This document shows positions 47,612-55,788 of a stretch of DNA of 64,000 bases, in pieces. Position numbers and translations under genes: made by a program. Under the pieces are notes generated by a model, which did not search any database, was not told the origin of the DNA, and saw only the letters and a program-made list of their open reading frames with translations. Source of the stretch: Pseudomonas paracarnis (GTDB taxonomy: Bacteria > Pseudomonadota > Gammaproteobacteria > Pseudomonadales > Pseudomonadaceae); NCBI RefSeq assembly GCF_904063055.1, contig NZ_CAJFCN010000016.1:1-64000 (forward strand). The letters run 5' to 3'. Positions within the stretch are counted from its first letter, which is position 1. Every line of letters begins with the position of its first letter.

Positions 47612-48820
47612 CTAGAAGCAGGTACGCAGAGACTCGACCACCTGCAACTGCTCATCCACCAGGCACCCCACCTGCCATTTATCAAAGGTCAGGCAAGGGT
47701 GGGACGTACCAAAGGAAATGATGTCGCCAATACGCAATTCAACCCCGGGCGCCACGGTCATGAACGCATGCTGGTCCATTACCGCCGTGACCTTGCACCC
47801 GCTCACATCATCACCTTGCGCCGGCACGATCCCGGCCTTGTAGCGCTTGAGTGGCACCGGCAAACCGGCGTCGTAGGCCACGTCGCGCTTGCCCAGGGCA
47901 ACCACCGCAAAACCAGGCTCCGGCAACGACTGCACATACGCCCAGACTTCCATTGCCGGGCGCAGGCCCTCGTTGAGGTCGCTGCGGCGTTCGAGTACAC
48001 AGCACTGCGCCTCTTTGTAGATGCCATGGTCGTGGGCCACGTAACTGCCTGGGCGCAACACGCTGAGGAAACGACCGGCGGCGTTCTGCGTTTCGAACGA
48101 CTCGGCGATCAGGTCGTACCAGGCCGAGCCCGATGCGGTGATGATCGGCGTGGGCAGGTCGAACAGGCCGCTGTCTTGCAGCTCGACCGCCAGGCTCACC
48201 AGGCTGGCGGCGAAGGCGCGGATACCACTGATGGCGTGCTCGCCGTGGATCACGCCTTCGTAACCCTCGATACCGGTGAGGGCCAAGGCCGGCTGGGCCT
48301 GGACCGCCTTGGCCAGGTCGCGCACTTGCTGCTCGCTGCGACAGCCGCACCGGCCACCGACCACGCCATACTCGATCATCACATTGAGGCGCTGACCACG
48401 GGCGGCGAAGAACAGGCCCAGGTCGGCAACGTTGTCCGGGTGATCGACCATGCAATGAAAGTCAAAATCCTTGTCGGCCAGCAGGTCCGCGATCAAGGCC
48501 ATGTTCGCTGCGCCCACCAGTTGGTTGGCCATCAGCACGCGACGCACGCCGCTGGCGTAGGCGGCGCGGGTCTGCACGGCGGTAGCCAGGGTGATGCCCC
48601 AGGCACCGGCGGTGATCTGGCGCTGGAACAGCGCGGGCATCATGCTGGTCTTGCCGTGGGGCGCCAGCTCGGCGCCGCTGCTGCGGACAAAGTCCTGCAT
48701 CCAGCGGATGTTATGTTCCAGGGCGTCACGGTGCAGCACCAGGGCCGGCAGGCTGACATCGCGAACCAAATGGGCACCGACGGCAGCGGCACCTTTTTCA
48801 ACGGCGTTGAGGGCAGACAT
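47612..48820 (-). CDS. D-serine-dehydratase/D-threonine-aldolase-like PLP enzyme, probable D-glucosaminate ammonia-lyase
   Basis: 402 residues. Fold type III (alanine-racemase-like) PLP enzyme with A-P-H-G-K-T-S-M-M-P carrying the PLP lysine near residue 57, and a C-terminal domain with S-H-P-C, the metal-binding His/Cys of the DSD family. Family members remove ammonia from D-serine-like hydroxyamino acids. Placed with a KDG kinase, a RidA protein and an amino-acid-type ABC importer, the best fit is conversion of D-glucosaminate to 2-keto-3-deoxygluconate, an activity known from P. fluorescens. A plain D-serine or D-threonine deaminase remains possible. Confidence 0.7.
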   Translation of the reverse strand: MSALNAVEKGAAAVGAHLVRDVSLPALVLHRDALEHNIRWMQDFVRSSGAELAPHGKTSMMPALFQRQITAGAWGITLATAVQTRAAYASGVRRVLMANQLVGAANMALIADLLADKDFDFHCMVDHPDNVADLGLFFAARGQRLNVMIEYGVVGGRCGCRSEQQVRDLAKAVQAQPALALTGIEGYEGVIHGEHAISGIRAFAASLVSLAVELQDSGLFDLPTPIITASGSAWYDLIAESFETQNAAGRFLSVLRPGSYVAHDHGIYKEAQCCVLERRSDLNEGLRPAMEVWAYVQSLPEPGFAVVALGKRDVAYDAGLPVPLKRYKAGIVPAQGDDVSGCKVTAVMDQHAFMTVAPGVELRIGDIISFGTSHPCLTFDKWQVGCLVDEQLQVVESLRTCF

Positions 48821-48829
48821 GGAAAACTC

Positions 48830-49594
48830 CTATTCGTTGATGCGCCGGGCCAGGCTGTTGGCACTGTCGATCAGTACCCGGCGATAGTCGTGGTAGTTTT
48901 TACTCGCATCAGCCCGGGGGGCGACGATGCACAGGGTTGCGATGCTGATGCCCTGGGCATCGCGCACCGGGGCGGCGAAACAATGGGTGAAGGTGTCGGC
49001 CACACTGTCGAAGGAGAAGAACCCATCCAGGCTGGCCTGGCGGATCTGCGCCAGGAAAGTGTCCAGCGGCAGGCGCAGGCCGTCCGGCAGGATGAAGTCG
49101 TCGGGATCGATCAGGTCGACGATCTGCTGATCGCTCAAATGCCCCAGCAACAAGCGCCCCGAGGCGGTCCAGGGAATGGGGGCGTTTTCACCGATATCCG
49201 AAGAAATACGGAAATGCCGCTGGCCCTCGCGCATCAGCGCTACCGTGTATTTGCGCCCGTTGAGCAGGCACATCTGTGCGGTTTCGTGGGTCTGGCTGAC
49301 GATCTCCTGCAAGGCGTGGTCGGCCTCGCGGGTCAGGTCAAAGTGACGCAAGTGTGCCTGGCCAAGGAAATACAGCTGACGCCCCAGGTACACGTGGCCT
49401 TCCTTGCCCACGGTCTCCAGGATGCGCCGCTCCAGCAACGACGCCACCAGTTCGTAGACCGTGGATTTGGGGCTGCCGATGCCGCTGGCAATATCATTCG
49501 GGCGCAGGGGCTGGCCGATTTCCTTGAGAAAATCGAGGATATCGAACGCACGGTCCAGGCCTTTGGCGCGGCGTTTGATGGTGTCTTCGGTCAT
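48830..49594 (-). CDS. IclR-family transcriptional regulator
   Basis: 254 residues. N-terminal winged helix (~10-70, with S-G-I-G-S-P-K-S-T-V-Y-E-L) and C-terminal IclR effector domain (~80-250). Encoded directly upstream of the PLP enzyme on the same strand, 9 bases apart. Likely controls this catabolic locus; a possible operator lies at 53174-53189 before the binding-protein gene. Confidence 0.9.
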   Translation of the reverse strand: MTEDTIKRRAKGLDRAFDILDFLKEIGQPLRPNDIASGIGSPKSTVYELVASLLERRILETVGKEGHVYLGRQLYFLGQAHLRHFDLTREADHALQEIVSQTHETAQMCLLNGRKYTVALMREGQRHFRISSDIGENAPIPWTASGRLLLGHLSDQQIVDLIDPDDFILPDGLRLPLDTFLAQIRQASLDGFFSFDSVADTFTHCFAAPVRDAQGISIATLCIVAPRADASKNYHDYRRVLIDSANSLARRINE

Positions 49595-49619
49595 GGCAGT
49601 ACTCGGTCCCGTTCCAGAT

Positions 49620-49728
49620 GATCGTTCCCACGCTCTGCGTGGGCATGCATGCGGTGACGCTCTGCGTCACAAGCGCGGACGCAGAGCGTCCAAGGCGGTA
49701 TTCCCACGCAGAGCGTGGGAATGATCAG
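49620..49728. repeat. Palindromic element, copy 4
   Basis: Contains ttcccacgctctgcgtggg, gtgacgctctgcgtcac, ggacgcagagcgtcc and ttcccacgcagagcgtggga in order, with GATC-type ends. It lies between the IclR and RidA genes within a same-strand gene run. Confidence 0.9.
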
Positions 49729-50118
49729 TTAGGCCTTTTTCTTGTAGGCCACGCAATCAATCTCGACCTTGCAATCGACCATCATATTGGCCTGCACACA
49801 GGCACGCGCCGGGGCGTGTTCCGGGGTGAAGTATTCGCCGAACACCTTGTTGAAGCTCCAGAAGTCCCGTGGGTCTTCCAACCATACGCCCACCCGAACC
49901 ACATCCTTGAGCTCGTAGCCGGCCTCTTCGAGGATCGCCACCACGTTGCGCATCGTCTGGCGGGTTTGCTCGATGATGCCGCCGTTGATGATTTCACCGT
50001 CCACCGCAGGTACCTGGCCCGACACGTACAGCCAGCCATCGGCTTCCACAGCGCGGGCGAACGGGCGTGGCTGGCCGCCACCTGCGGTGCTGCCGGTGCC
50101 GTAACGAGTAATGCTCAT
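49729..50118 (-). CDS. RidA-family enamine/imine deaminase
   Basis: 129 residues, YjgF/YER057c/UK114 family, with the conserved late P-A-R-A-C-V-Q-A segment (arginine that binds the substrate carboxylate). RidA proteins hydrolyse 2-enamines and imines released by PLP dehydratases. This fits its place beside the D-serine-dehydratase-like gene, whose product would release such an intermediate. Starts 14 bases after the ABC ATPase gene. Confidence 0.88.
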   Translation of the reverse strand: MSITRYGTGSTAGGGQPRPFARAVEADGWLYVSGQVPAVDGEIINGGIIEQTRQTMRNVVAILEEAGYELKDVVRVGVWLEDPRDFWSFNKVFGEYFTPEHAPARACVQANMMVDCKVEIDCVAYKKKA

Positions 50119-50132
50119 ATAGTTGCTCCTTG

Positions 50133-50915
50133 TTAAAAACGAATGTTCTTGAGAAATTCCGCCAGGCGCGGCGACTGCGGCCGCTCGAATATATCTTTCG
50201 CGCTGCCCTGCTCTTCAATGCGGCCCTGGTTCATGAACACGATCTGGTCCGAAACTTCATAGGCAAAGCGCATCTCGTGGGTGACCAACAACATGGTCAT
50301 GCCCTCCTCCGCCAGCCCCTTGATCACGCTGAGCACTTCGCCCACCAACTCCGGGTCGAGGGCCGAGGTGACTTCATCGAACAGCATCAGGCTGGGGTTC
50401 ATGGCAATGGCCCGGGCAATGGCCACACGTTGTTGCTGGCCGCCGGACAATTGGCCGGGAAAGTGATTGCGGCGTTCCAGCAGGCCGACGCGGTCCAACC
50501 ATTTTTCGGCCAGGGCTACCGCTTCATCCTTGCCCATCTTCTTGACCTTGAGCAAGCCGAGGGTAACGTTCTGCAGCGCAGTCAGGTGCGGGAACAGGTT
50601 GAATTGCTGGAACGCCATGCCGGTCATTTCGCGGTGCTGGGCGATCACCCGCTCCGGGTGGCGTACGCGCTTGCCGCCAACATCGCTGTAACCAATGGAC
50701 TCGCCATCCAGGGTGATCTGCCCGCCCTGGAACTCCTCCAGCAGGTTCACGCAGCGCAGCAAGGTGGTCTTGCCCGAGCCGCTGGAGCCGATCAACGTCA
50801 CCACATTGCCGCGCTGCATGGACAGGTCGACGCCCTTGAGCACTTCCACCTGGCCGTATTGTTTACGCAGGCCACGAATGTCCAGCAGCGCTGGGTTGGT
50901 TTGAGCTTGGTTCAT
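50133..50915 (-). CDS. Polar-amino-acid-type ABC importer ATPase
   Basis: 260 residues. Walker A G-S-S-G-S-G-K-T, signature L-S-G-G-Q-Q-Q-R and Walker B L-M-L-F-D-E. HisP/GlnQ type. It overlaps the permease gene before it by 4 bases. In this locus the transported compound may be D-glucosaminate, an amino acid analogue. Confidence 0.9.
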   Translation of the reverse strand: MNQAQTNPALLDIRGLRKQYGQVEVLKGVDLSMQRGNVVTLIGSSGSGKTTLLRCVNLLEEFQGGQITLDGESIGYSDVGGKRVRHPERVIAQHREMTGMAFQQFNLFPHLTALQNVTLGLLKVKKMGKDEAVALAEKWLDRVGLLERRNHFPGQLSGGQQQRVAIARAIAMNPSLMLFDEVTSALDPELVGEVLSVIKGLAEEGMTMLLVTHEMRFAYEVSDQIVFMNQGRIEEQGSAKDIFERPQSPRLAEFLKNIRF

Positions 50916-51574
50916 GGCAAGGCCACCCGTTTTTCAATGTAGCGCCCGAATAATTCGATGGCGTAGTTGATGACAAAGAACAGAAAACCGGCGAACAGGT
51001 AGAACTCCAGGGTCATGAAGGTGCGCGCGATCACCTGCTGAGTACTGAGCAGCAATTCGGCCACGCCGATCACCGACAGCAAGGTGGAAGCCTTGACAAT
51101 TTCCGTGGAGGAATTGACCCAGGTCGGCAAAATCTGCCGCAGCGCCTGGGGCAACAGCACGTAGCCCAGGGACTGATAAAACGTCAGGCCAATCGCCTTA
51201 CCCGCTTCCATTTGCCCACGGGGAATGGCTTGCAGCGCGCCGCGCACGATTTCCGATACATGGGAGCCACAGAACAAGGTGAGCCCGACCGCACCGGCCT
51301 GGAACGCACTGATTTGCCAGCCAAGGGCCGGCAGCATGTAGAAACACGCCAACACCAGTACAAACACCGGCGTGCCACGGATCAAATCGACATACAGACG
51401 GAACGGCGCGCGCATCCAGAATTTGCCGTAGGTGAGGATCAACCCGGCGACGATGCCGATCAGGGTGCCAAAGACAATCGCCAGCGCCGAGACCGCCACG
51501 CTGGCCTGGAAGCCAGCCCAAAGGGTCTCGCGGGCGATCCACAATTCATGCAGCCAACTGGGGGATTCGTACAT
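50912..51574 (-). CDS. Polar-amino-acid-type ABC importer permease
   Basis: 220 residues, about five spans, HisM/GlnP family, with the loop E-A-G-K-A-I-G-L-T that contacts the ATPase. Paired with the second permease encoded just upstream (11 bases) to form the channel. Confidence 0.9.
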   Translation of the reverse strand: MYESPSWLHELWIARETLWAGFQASVAVSALAIVFGTLIGIVAGLILTYGKFWMRAPFRLYVDLIRGTPVFVLVLACFYMLPALGWQISAFQAGAVGLTLFCGSHVSEIVRGALQAIPRGQMEAGKAIGLTFYQSLGYVLLPQALRQILPTWVNSSTEIVKASTLLSVIGVAELLLSTQQVIARTFMTLEFYLFAGFLFFVINYAIELFGRYIEKRVALP

Positions 51575-51585
51575 GGGACCCTTCC

Positions 51586-52248
51586 TTAACGACGGATAGC
51601 CAAACGCTGTTCCAGGTAACGGAGCAGCATGGCAATCAGGTAACAGGCAGCCACGTAGAGCGCGGTCGTGACCAGCCAGGTTTCAATCACCCGATAGCTT
51701 TCGACGTTGATCTTGCGGGCGTAATAGGTCAGCTCCGGCACCGCGATCGCAGCGGCCAGGGAGGTGTCCTTGAACAGCGAGATAAAGTTGTTCGACAGCG
51801 CCGGCAGCACGTTGCGCAGCATCACCGGCACGGTGATGTAAGCGCGAATCCGCCACTCCCCCAGGCCGATGGCCAGGCCGGCTTCCCGCAAGCCCTTGGG
51901 AATATTCACTAGGCCTGCGCGGAACACTTCGGTGAGATAGGCACCGGCATACAACGACAGGGTGATGATGAACGAGGGAATCTTATCCAGGCGAATACCC
52001 AGGGAGGGCAAGGCGAAGTAGATCAACAGGATCAACACCAGGATGGGGGTGTTGCGCACCACCGTCACATACACCGAGGCAAGAATACGCAACGCACGGT
52101 GCCTGGAGAGCATGGCAAACGCCATCAACAGGCCGATCACGCAGCCGATGGCGATCGACAGCAACGCCAACTGCAACCCCAGGCCGAGCCCCGCCAGCAA
52201 GGTGTCGAAATCACGCCAGACGGCGGCAAAGTTCAACTGATAGTTCAT
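51586..52248 (-). CDS. Polar-amino-acid-type ABC importer permease
   Basis: 220 residues from the ATG at 52248 (AGGTG upstream; four earlier codons dropped). HisQ/GltJ family with R-E-A-G-L-A-I-G-L before the cytoplasmic coupling helix. Similar in size to the next permease but only distantly alike. Confidence 0.9.
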   Translation of the reverse strand: MNYQLNFAAVWRDFDTLLAGLGLGLQLALLSIAIGCVIGLLMAFAMLSRHRALRILASVYVTVVRNTPILVLILLIYFALPSLGIRLDKIPSFIITLSLYAGAYLTEVFRAGLVNIPKGLREAGLAIGLGEWRIRAYITVPVMLRNVLPALSNNFISLFKDTSLAAAIAVPELTYYARKINVESYRVIETWLVTTALYVAACYLIAMLLRYLEQRLAIRR

Positions 52249-52300
52249 GGTCAGCAGCACCTGAAGGGGGCGTGTTCAGGCACGCCCCTATTGTTGCGGG

Positions 52301-53149
52301 TCACTTGAATTCCACGGGAAAACCAATCGCCGGTTCTGGCAGATCCACGCCAAACCACTGCTTGAACGAGGCTTTATAGGTGGGGAACTCCACACCGGTC
52401 ATGGCTTCGTGCAGCGCGGTATTGACGAAGTTCAACCAGTCCTGGTCGCCGCGCTTGACCGCGCAGGCGTAGGTTTGCGGGCTCCAGGCGTAGGTGGGGC
52501 TGCGGTAGCGGCCAGGGTTCTGCACCATCAGGTATTTGACCGAGGACTGATCGGTGGCGGCGGCATCGGCGCGACCTGAGTTCACGGCCTGGTACATCAA
52601 GTCGACACTGTCGTACTGGTCGACCTTGGCCTTGGGCAGCGCCTGGTGCACCAACTCTTCGGCGTATACGTTTTGCAGCACTGCCACGGTAACGTCATCA
52701 CCTGCGGCTTGGAGATCTTCGATTTCCTTGTACTTGCTGTTGTTGGGCAGCAGCAGGCCGACGCCTTCCCGGTAGTACGGCAGGGTGAAGGCCACCTGCT
52801 GCGCACGGCTGGCGGTGACGGTGATGAACTGGCAGCTCATGTCGACCTTGTCGGTGAGCAGGTTGGGAATACGTGCATCGGACGACTGCACCACAAACTC
52901 CACCTTGCTCGGGTCATTGAACAAGCCTTTGGCCACGATGCGGCCGATGTCGATATCAAATCCCTGCAACTTGCCATCCGCTCCCTGGAAGTGCCACGGC
53001 GCATTGGTACTGCCTGTACCTACGATCAAGTGCCCACGCTTGAGCACATCATCGAGCTTGCTGTCCGCCGCCTGCACCAGGCTGGCGAAGGAAGCCGATG
53101 CAGCGACGAGAAAAACACACGCTTTGAATACGGAAGGTCGGTGATGCAT
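52301..53149 (-). CDS. Polar-amino-acid-type ABC importer substrate-binding protein
   Basis: 282 residues from the ATG at 53149 (GGAGTG 8 bases upstream); the longer open frame to 53365 is not credible. Signal peptide ends near V-Q-A-A-D (~27). SBP family 3, with G-T-G-S-T-N-A-P-W-H-F and G-F-D-I-D-I-G-R. Periplasmic. First gene of the putative glucosaminate locus. Confidence 0.9.
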   Translation of the reverse strand: MHHRPSVFKACVFLVAASASFASLVQAADSKLDDVLKRGHLIVGTGSTNAPWHFQGADGKLQGFDIDIGRIVAKGLFNDPSKVEFVVQSSDARIPNLLTDKVDMSCQFITVTASRAQQVAFTLPYYREGVGLLLPNNSKYKEIEDLQAAGDDVTVAVLQNVYAEELVHQALPKAKVDQYDSVDLMYQAVNSGRADAAATDQSSVKYLMVQNPGRYRSPTYAWSPQTYACAVKRGDQDWLNFVNTALHEAMTGVEFPTYKASFKQWFGVDLPEPAIGFPVEFK

Positions 53150-53475
53150 GACAAGCACTCCAGGGATTGTGTATTCCGCTATACCGGAACTTGGTATGTA
53201 ACAACGGAATAGACAGCAGAAAGTGTGCCACAGACGCTGGAGGAAACCTATGGGGGTAATAAATGCGTTAGGGATCAGCGTGATAGCGATTGCAGAGATA
53301 AACAGCGTTGCGCCGTCGTCGCATGGCAGTGCTACGCAACGCCCCACAACGGTGTTACAGCGCACCTAGACGGGTCGAGTGCAAGTGACGCGCACCTGTG
53401 AAGGTTGACAGTAGACGGTGACGACCCTCCGGCTTAGCGTGAGCAAAAACCAACACGGCAGGCAGGAGGATCAAC
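53150..53475. other. Divergent intergenic region with possible IclR operator
   Basis: About 325 bases. TTCCG-N6-CGGAA at 53174-53189 is a perfect dyad 25 bases before the binding-protein start, with another CGGAAT at 53205-53210. The rest shows no obvious gene or terminator. Confidence 0.5.
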
Positions 53476-53955
53476 ATGGGAGTCGCCACGCGCAGAATTT
53501 CCAGCGCCCAAGGGTTCAATCGGGTACTGAACACACCGCGCCCGGTGTTTATTCTTTTTTTTTCAGAGCACTGCCCCGCTTGCGCGCAGGCATGCCACTT
53601 ATTCGAACAGACCGCGTGGAAGCATCCCTGGATAGTCAACCTGTTACTCGACTGCGCCCATACGCCGAGGCACCCTGACGTGACGGGCACCCCGACGCTG
53701 CTGATCTACCTGAAGGGGGCCGTGGTAGAACGGCTCAAAGGCTTCGGCCCCGTTGAAGAACAAGAACAGTGCGTAAAAGACATCTTCAGCCGTTATGACC
53801 TGAGCAAGGGCGCAAGTGCACTTGCGTCACCCGGCGCTCTTCCACTTCAGCCACGGTCAAACGCCAGCCTTCATGCTCCAGGCTATCGCCCACCGCCGGC
53901 AGGCGGTCGAGCAGGCTCATCACCAACCCCGCCAAGGTTTGATAGTCCTCGGTAG
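53476..53955 (+). CDS. Thioredoxin-like protein with a 3' end inside the convergent terC gene
   Basis: 159 residues, with AGGAGG 6 bases before the ATG. Residues ~20-110 are thioredoxin-like: redox motif C-P-A-C after F-F-S-E-H and the cis-proline loop G-T-P-T-L-L. A thioredoxin would end near residue 110; the last ~50 residues are Pro/Ser/Arg-rich and encoded opposite the 3' end of the TerC-CorC gene, a 170-base overlap. The tail may be accidental read-through after loss of a stop. No signal peptide, so cytoplasmic. Confidence 0.72.
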   Translation: MGVATRRISSAQGFNRVLNTPRPVFILFFSEHCPACAQACHLFEQTAWKHPWIVNLLLDCAHTPRHPDVTGTPTLLIYLKGAVVERLKGFGPVEEQEQCVKDIFSRYDLSKGASALASPGALPLQPRSNASLHAPGYRPPPAGGRAGSSPTPPRFDSPR

Positions 53956-55354
53956 CCGCAGCCTTGAAGCCCGTACGCTGACGCAGCAGGTTGAGGTTCA
54001 AGGCACCATTGGCACGGAAACCATCGCCGTCCTCGACTATGTCCGGCCCTTCGATTTCGCTGGCATCGGGCAATTCACCGGCGATGGATTCCAGAATATC
54101 CGTCATGCTCAATACACCCATGAAGTCGCCGAATTCGTTGATCACGAAAGCAATGTGGGTGGACTCCTGGCGCATCTGCTCCAAGGCGTTGAGGATCGAA
54201 AAGCTTTCCAGCAGGTTGATCGCCCGACGCGCCAAGTGCGCAAGGTTCGGCTCGTTGCCAGCCAGGTATTCCTTGAGCAGTTCTTTCTTGTGTACAAAGC
54301 CCAAAGGCTCATCCACTGCACCGTTACGGATCAACGGCAGACGCGAGTAGGACGAGTGCATCAGTTTCAGACGCGTCGTCTCGGGGTCGTCCGCCAGGTC
54401 GATACAGTCAACCTTGGCCCTTGGGGTCATCAGGGTGCGAATCGGCCGCTCGGCCAGTTGCAGCACACCGCTGATCATCACCCGTTCGCGTCGATCAAAC
54501 AGCGGCCCCTGCGCAGCATCCGGCTCGCCCAGCAGGTCAGCCACGTCTTCACCCACTTCTTCCACCGCCAGGCTGCGGCCGCCCAACAAGCGCATCACCG
54601 CATGGGCGGTACGCTCACGCACCGGCAACACGCCCTGCGCCGATTTCTTGCGACGGGCTCGGGCGATCTGGTTGAACACCTCGATCAGAATCGAGAAGCC
54701 AATGGCCGCGTACAGGTAGCCCTTGGGAATATGGAAACCCAGGCCTTCGGCGGTCAGGGCGAAACCGATCATCATCAGGAAGCCCAGGCACAGCATGATC
54801 ACGGTGGGGTGCGCATTGACGAAACGGGTCAGCGGCTTGCTCGCCACGATCATCAGGCCGATGGACACGATCACGGCGATCATCATCACCGCCAGCTCGT
54901 CGACCATGCCCACGGCGGTAATCACCGCATCGAGGGAGAACACCGCATCCAGCACCACGATTTGCGCGACGATCGGCCAGAACATCGCGTAAGCCACATT
55001 GCCCTTGTGCTGCGCCACATGGCCTTCAAGGCGCTCATGCAATTCCATGGTGGCCTTGAACAGCAGGAATATACCGCCGAACAGCATGATCAGGTCACGG
55101 CCCGAGAAGCTCTTGTCGAACACCTCGAACAGCGGCTGGGTCAGGGTCACCAACCAGGAAATACTCGCCAACAGGCCCAGGCGCATCAGCAGCGCCAGGG
55201 ATAAACCGATCAAACGTGCACGGTCACGCTGCTCCGGTGGCAGCTTGTCCGCCAGGATCGCGATAAACACCAGGTTGTCGATACCCAGCACCAGTTCCAG
55301 CACAATCAAGGTCGCAAGGCCGAGCCAGGCCGTAGGATCCGCTAACCATTCCAT
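53786..55354 (-). CDS. TerC-family membrane protein with CBS and CorC domains
   Basis: 522 residues. N-terminal TerC domain with about seven spans (G-I-D-N-L-V-F and S-L-D-A-V, each with a membrane-embedded Asp as in the family), a CBS pair (~300-420) and a C-terminal CorC/HlyC transporter-associated domain (~430-515). YegH/YoaE-like. TerC proteins are linked to metal export, for example Mn; the substrate here is unknown. I looked for a yybP-ykoY manganese riboswitch upstream and did not see one. Confidence 0.88.
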   Translation of the reverse strand: MEWLADPTAWLGLATLIVLELVLGIDNLVFIAILADKLPPEQRDRARLIGLSLALLMRLGLLASISWLVTLTQPLFEVFDKSFSGRDLIMLFGGIFLLFKATMELHERLEGHVAQHKGNVAYAMFWPIVAQIVVLDAVFSLDAVITAVGMVDELAVMMIAVIVSIGLMIVASKPLTRFVNAHPTVIMLCLGFLMMIGFALTAEGLGFHIPKGYLYAAIGFSILIEVFNQIARARRKKSAQGVLPVRERTAHAVMRLLGGRSLAVEEVGEDVADLLGEPDAAQGPLFDRRERVMISGVLQLAERPIRTLMTPRAKVDCIDLADDPETTRLKLMHSSYSRLPLIRNGAVDEPLGFVHKKELLKEYLAGNEPNLAHLARRAINLLESFSILNALEQMRQESTHIAFVINEFGDFMGVLSMTDILESIAGELPDASEIEGPDIVEDGDGFRANGALNLNLLRQRTGFKAAATEDYQTLAGLVMSLLDRLPAVGDSLEHEGWRLTVAEVEERRVTQVHLRPCSGHNG

Positions 55355-55519
55355 TTATAAATTCTCTGTCTTTAAAGTGTTCAGAACGCCGGGCACGGCA
55401 AAGTGCGGTCATACGACCGAGACAAGGTTAGTTGACGGAATACGGGGTGCTTCAGCGGGAACAGCGACAGCGGTTGTCTTGGGGAAAGACGACTGGGAGG
55501 CTCCGAGAGGGTGTTCATG

Positions 55520-55546
55520 CAAGTCCTGAAATGACAAAAGGACTTG
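55520..55546. promoter_or_regulatory. Perfect dyad upstream of the TerC gene
   Basis: CAAGTCCT and AGGACTTG are separated by 11 bases, about 165 bases upstream of the TerC start. It could be an operator or a leader hairpin. Confidence 0.45.
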
Positions 55547-55628
55547 AATCCTACATTTGAAATACAAATTTCCTACAGCGCAAAACTATTACAAAACCTG
55601 TAGCCCCTATCAGAAGCACACCAATACT

Positions 55629-55652
55629 TGTGGGAGCTGGCTTGCCTGCGAT
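55629..55652. repeat. Single REP core
   Basis: tgtgggagctggcttgcctg followed by cgat; next to palindromic element copy 5. Confidence 0.8.
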
Positions 55653-55669
55653 GCAGGCACCTCGGTGTT

Positions 55670-55784
55670 GATCGTTCCCACGCTCCGCGTGGGAATGCCG
55701 CCTTTGACGCTCCGCGTCCCACCCGCGCAAGGGTGACGCGGAGCGTCACAGGATGCGTTCCCACGCTGGAGCGTGGGAACGATC
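55670..55784. repeat. Palindromic element, copy 5
   Basis: Starts GATCGTTCCCACGCTCCGCG and ends with its inverted complement, with tgacgctccgcgtc and gacgcggagcgtca inside. It abuts the 3' end of the SorC regulator gene. Confidence 0.88.
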
Positions 55785-55788
55785 TGTA

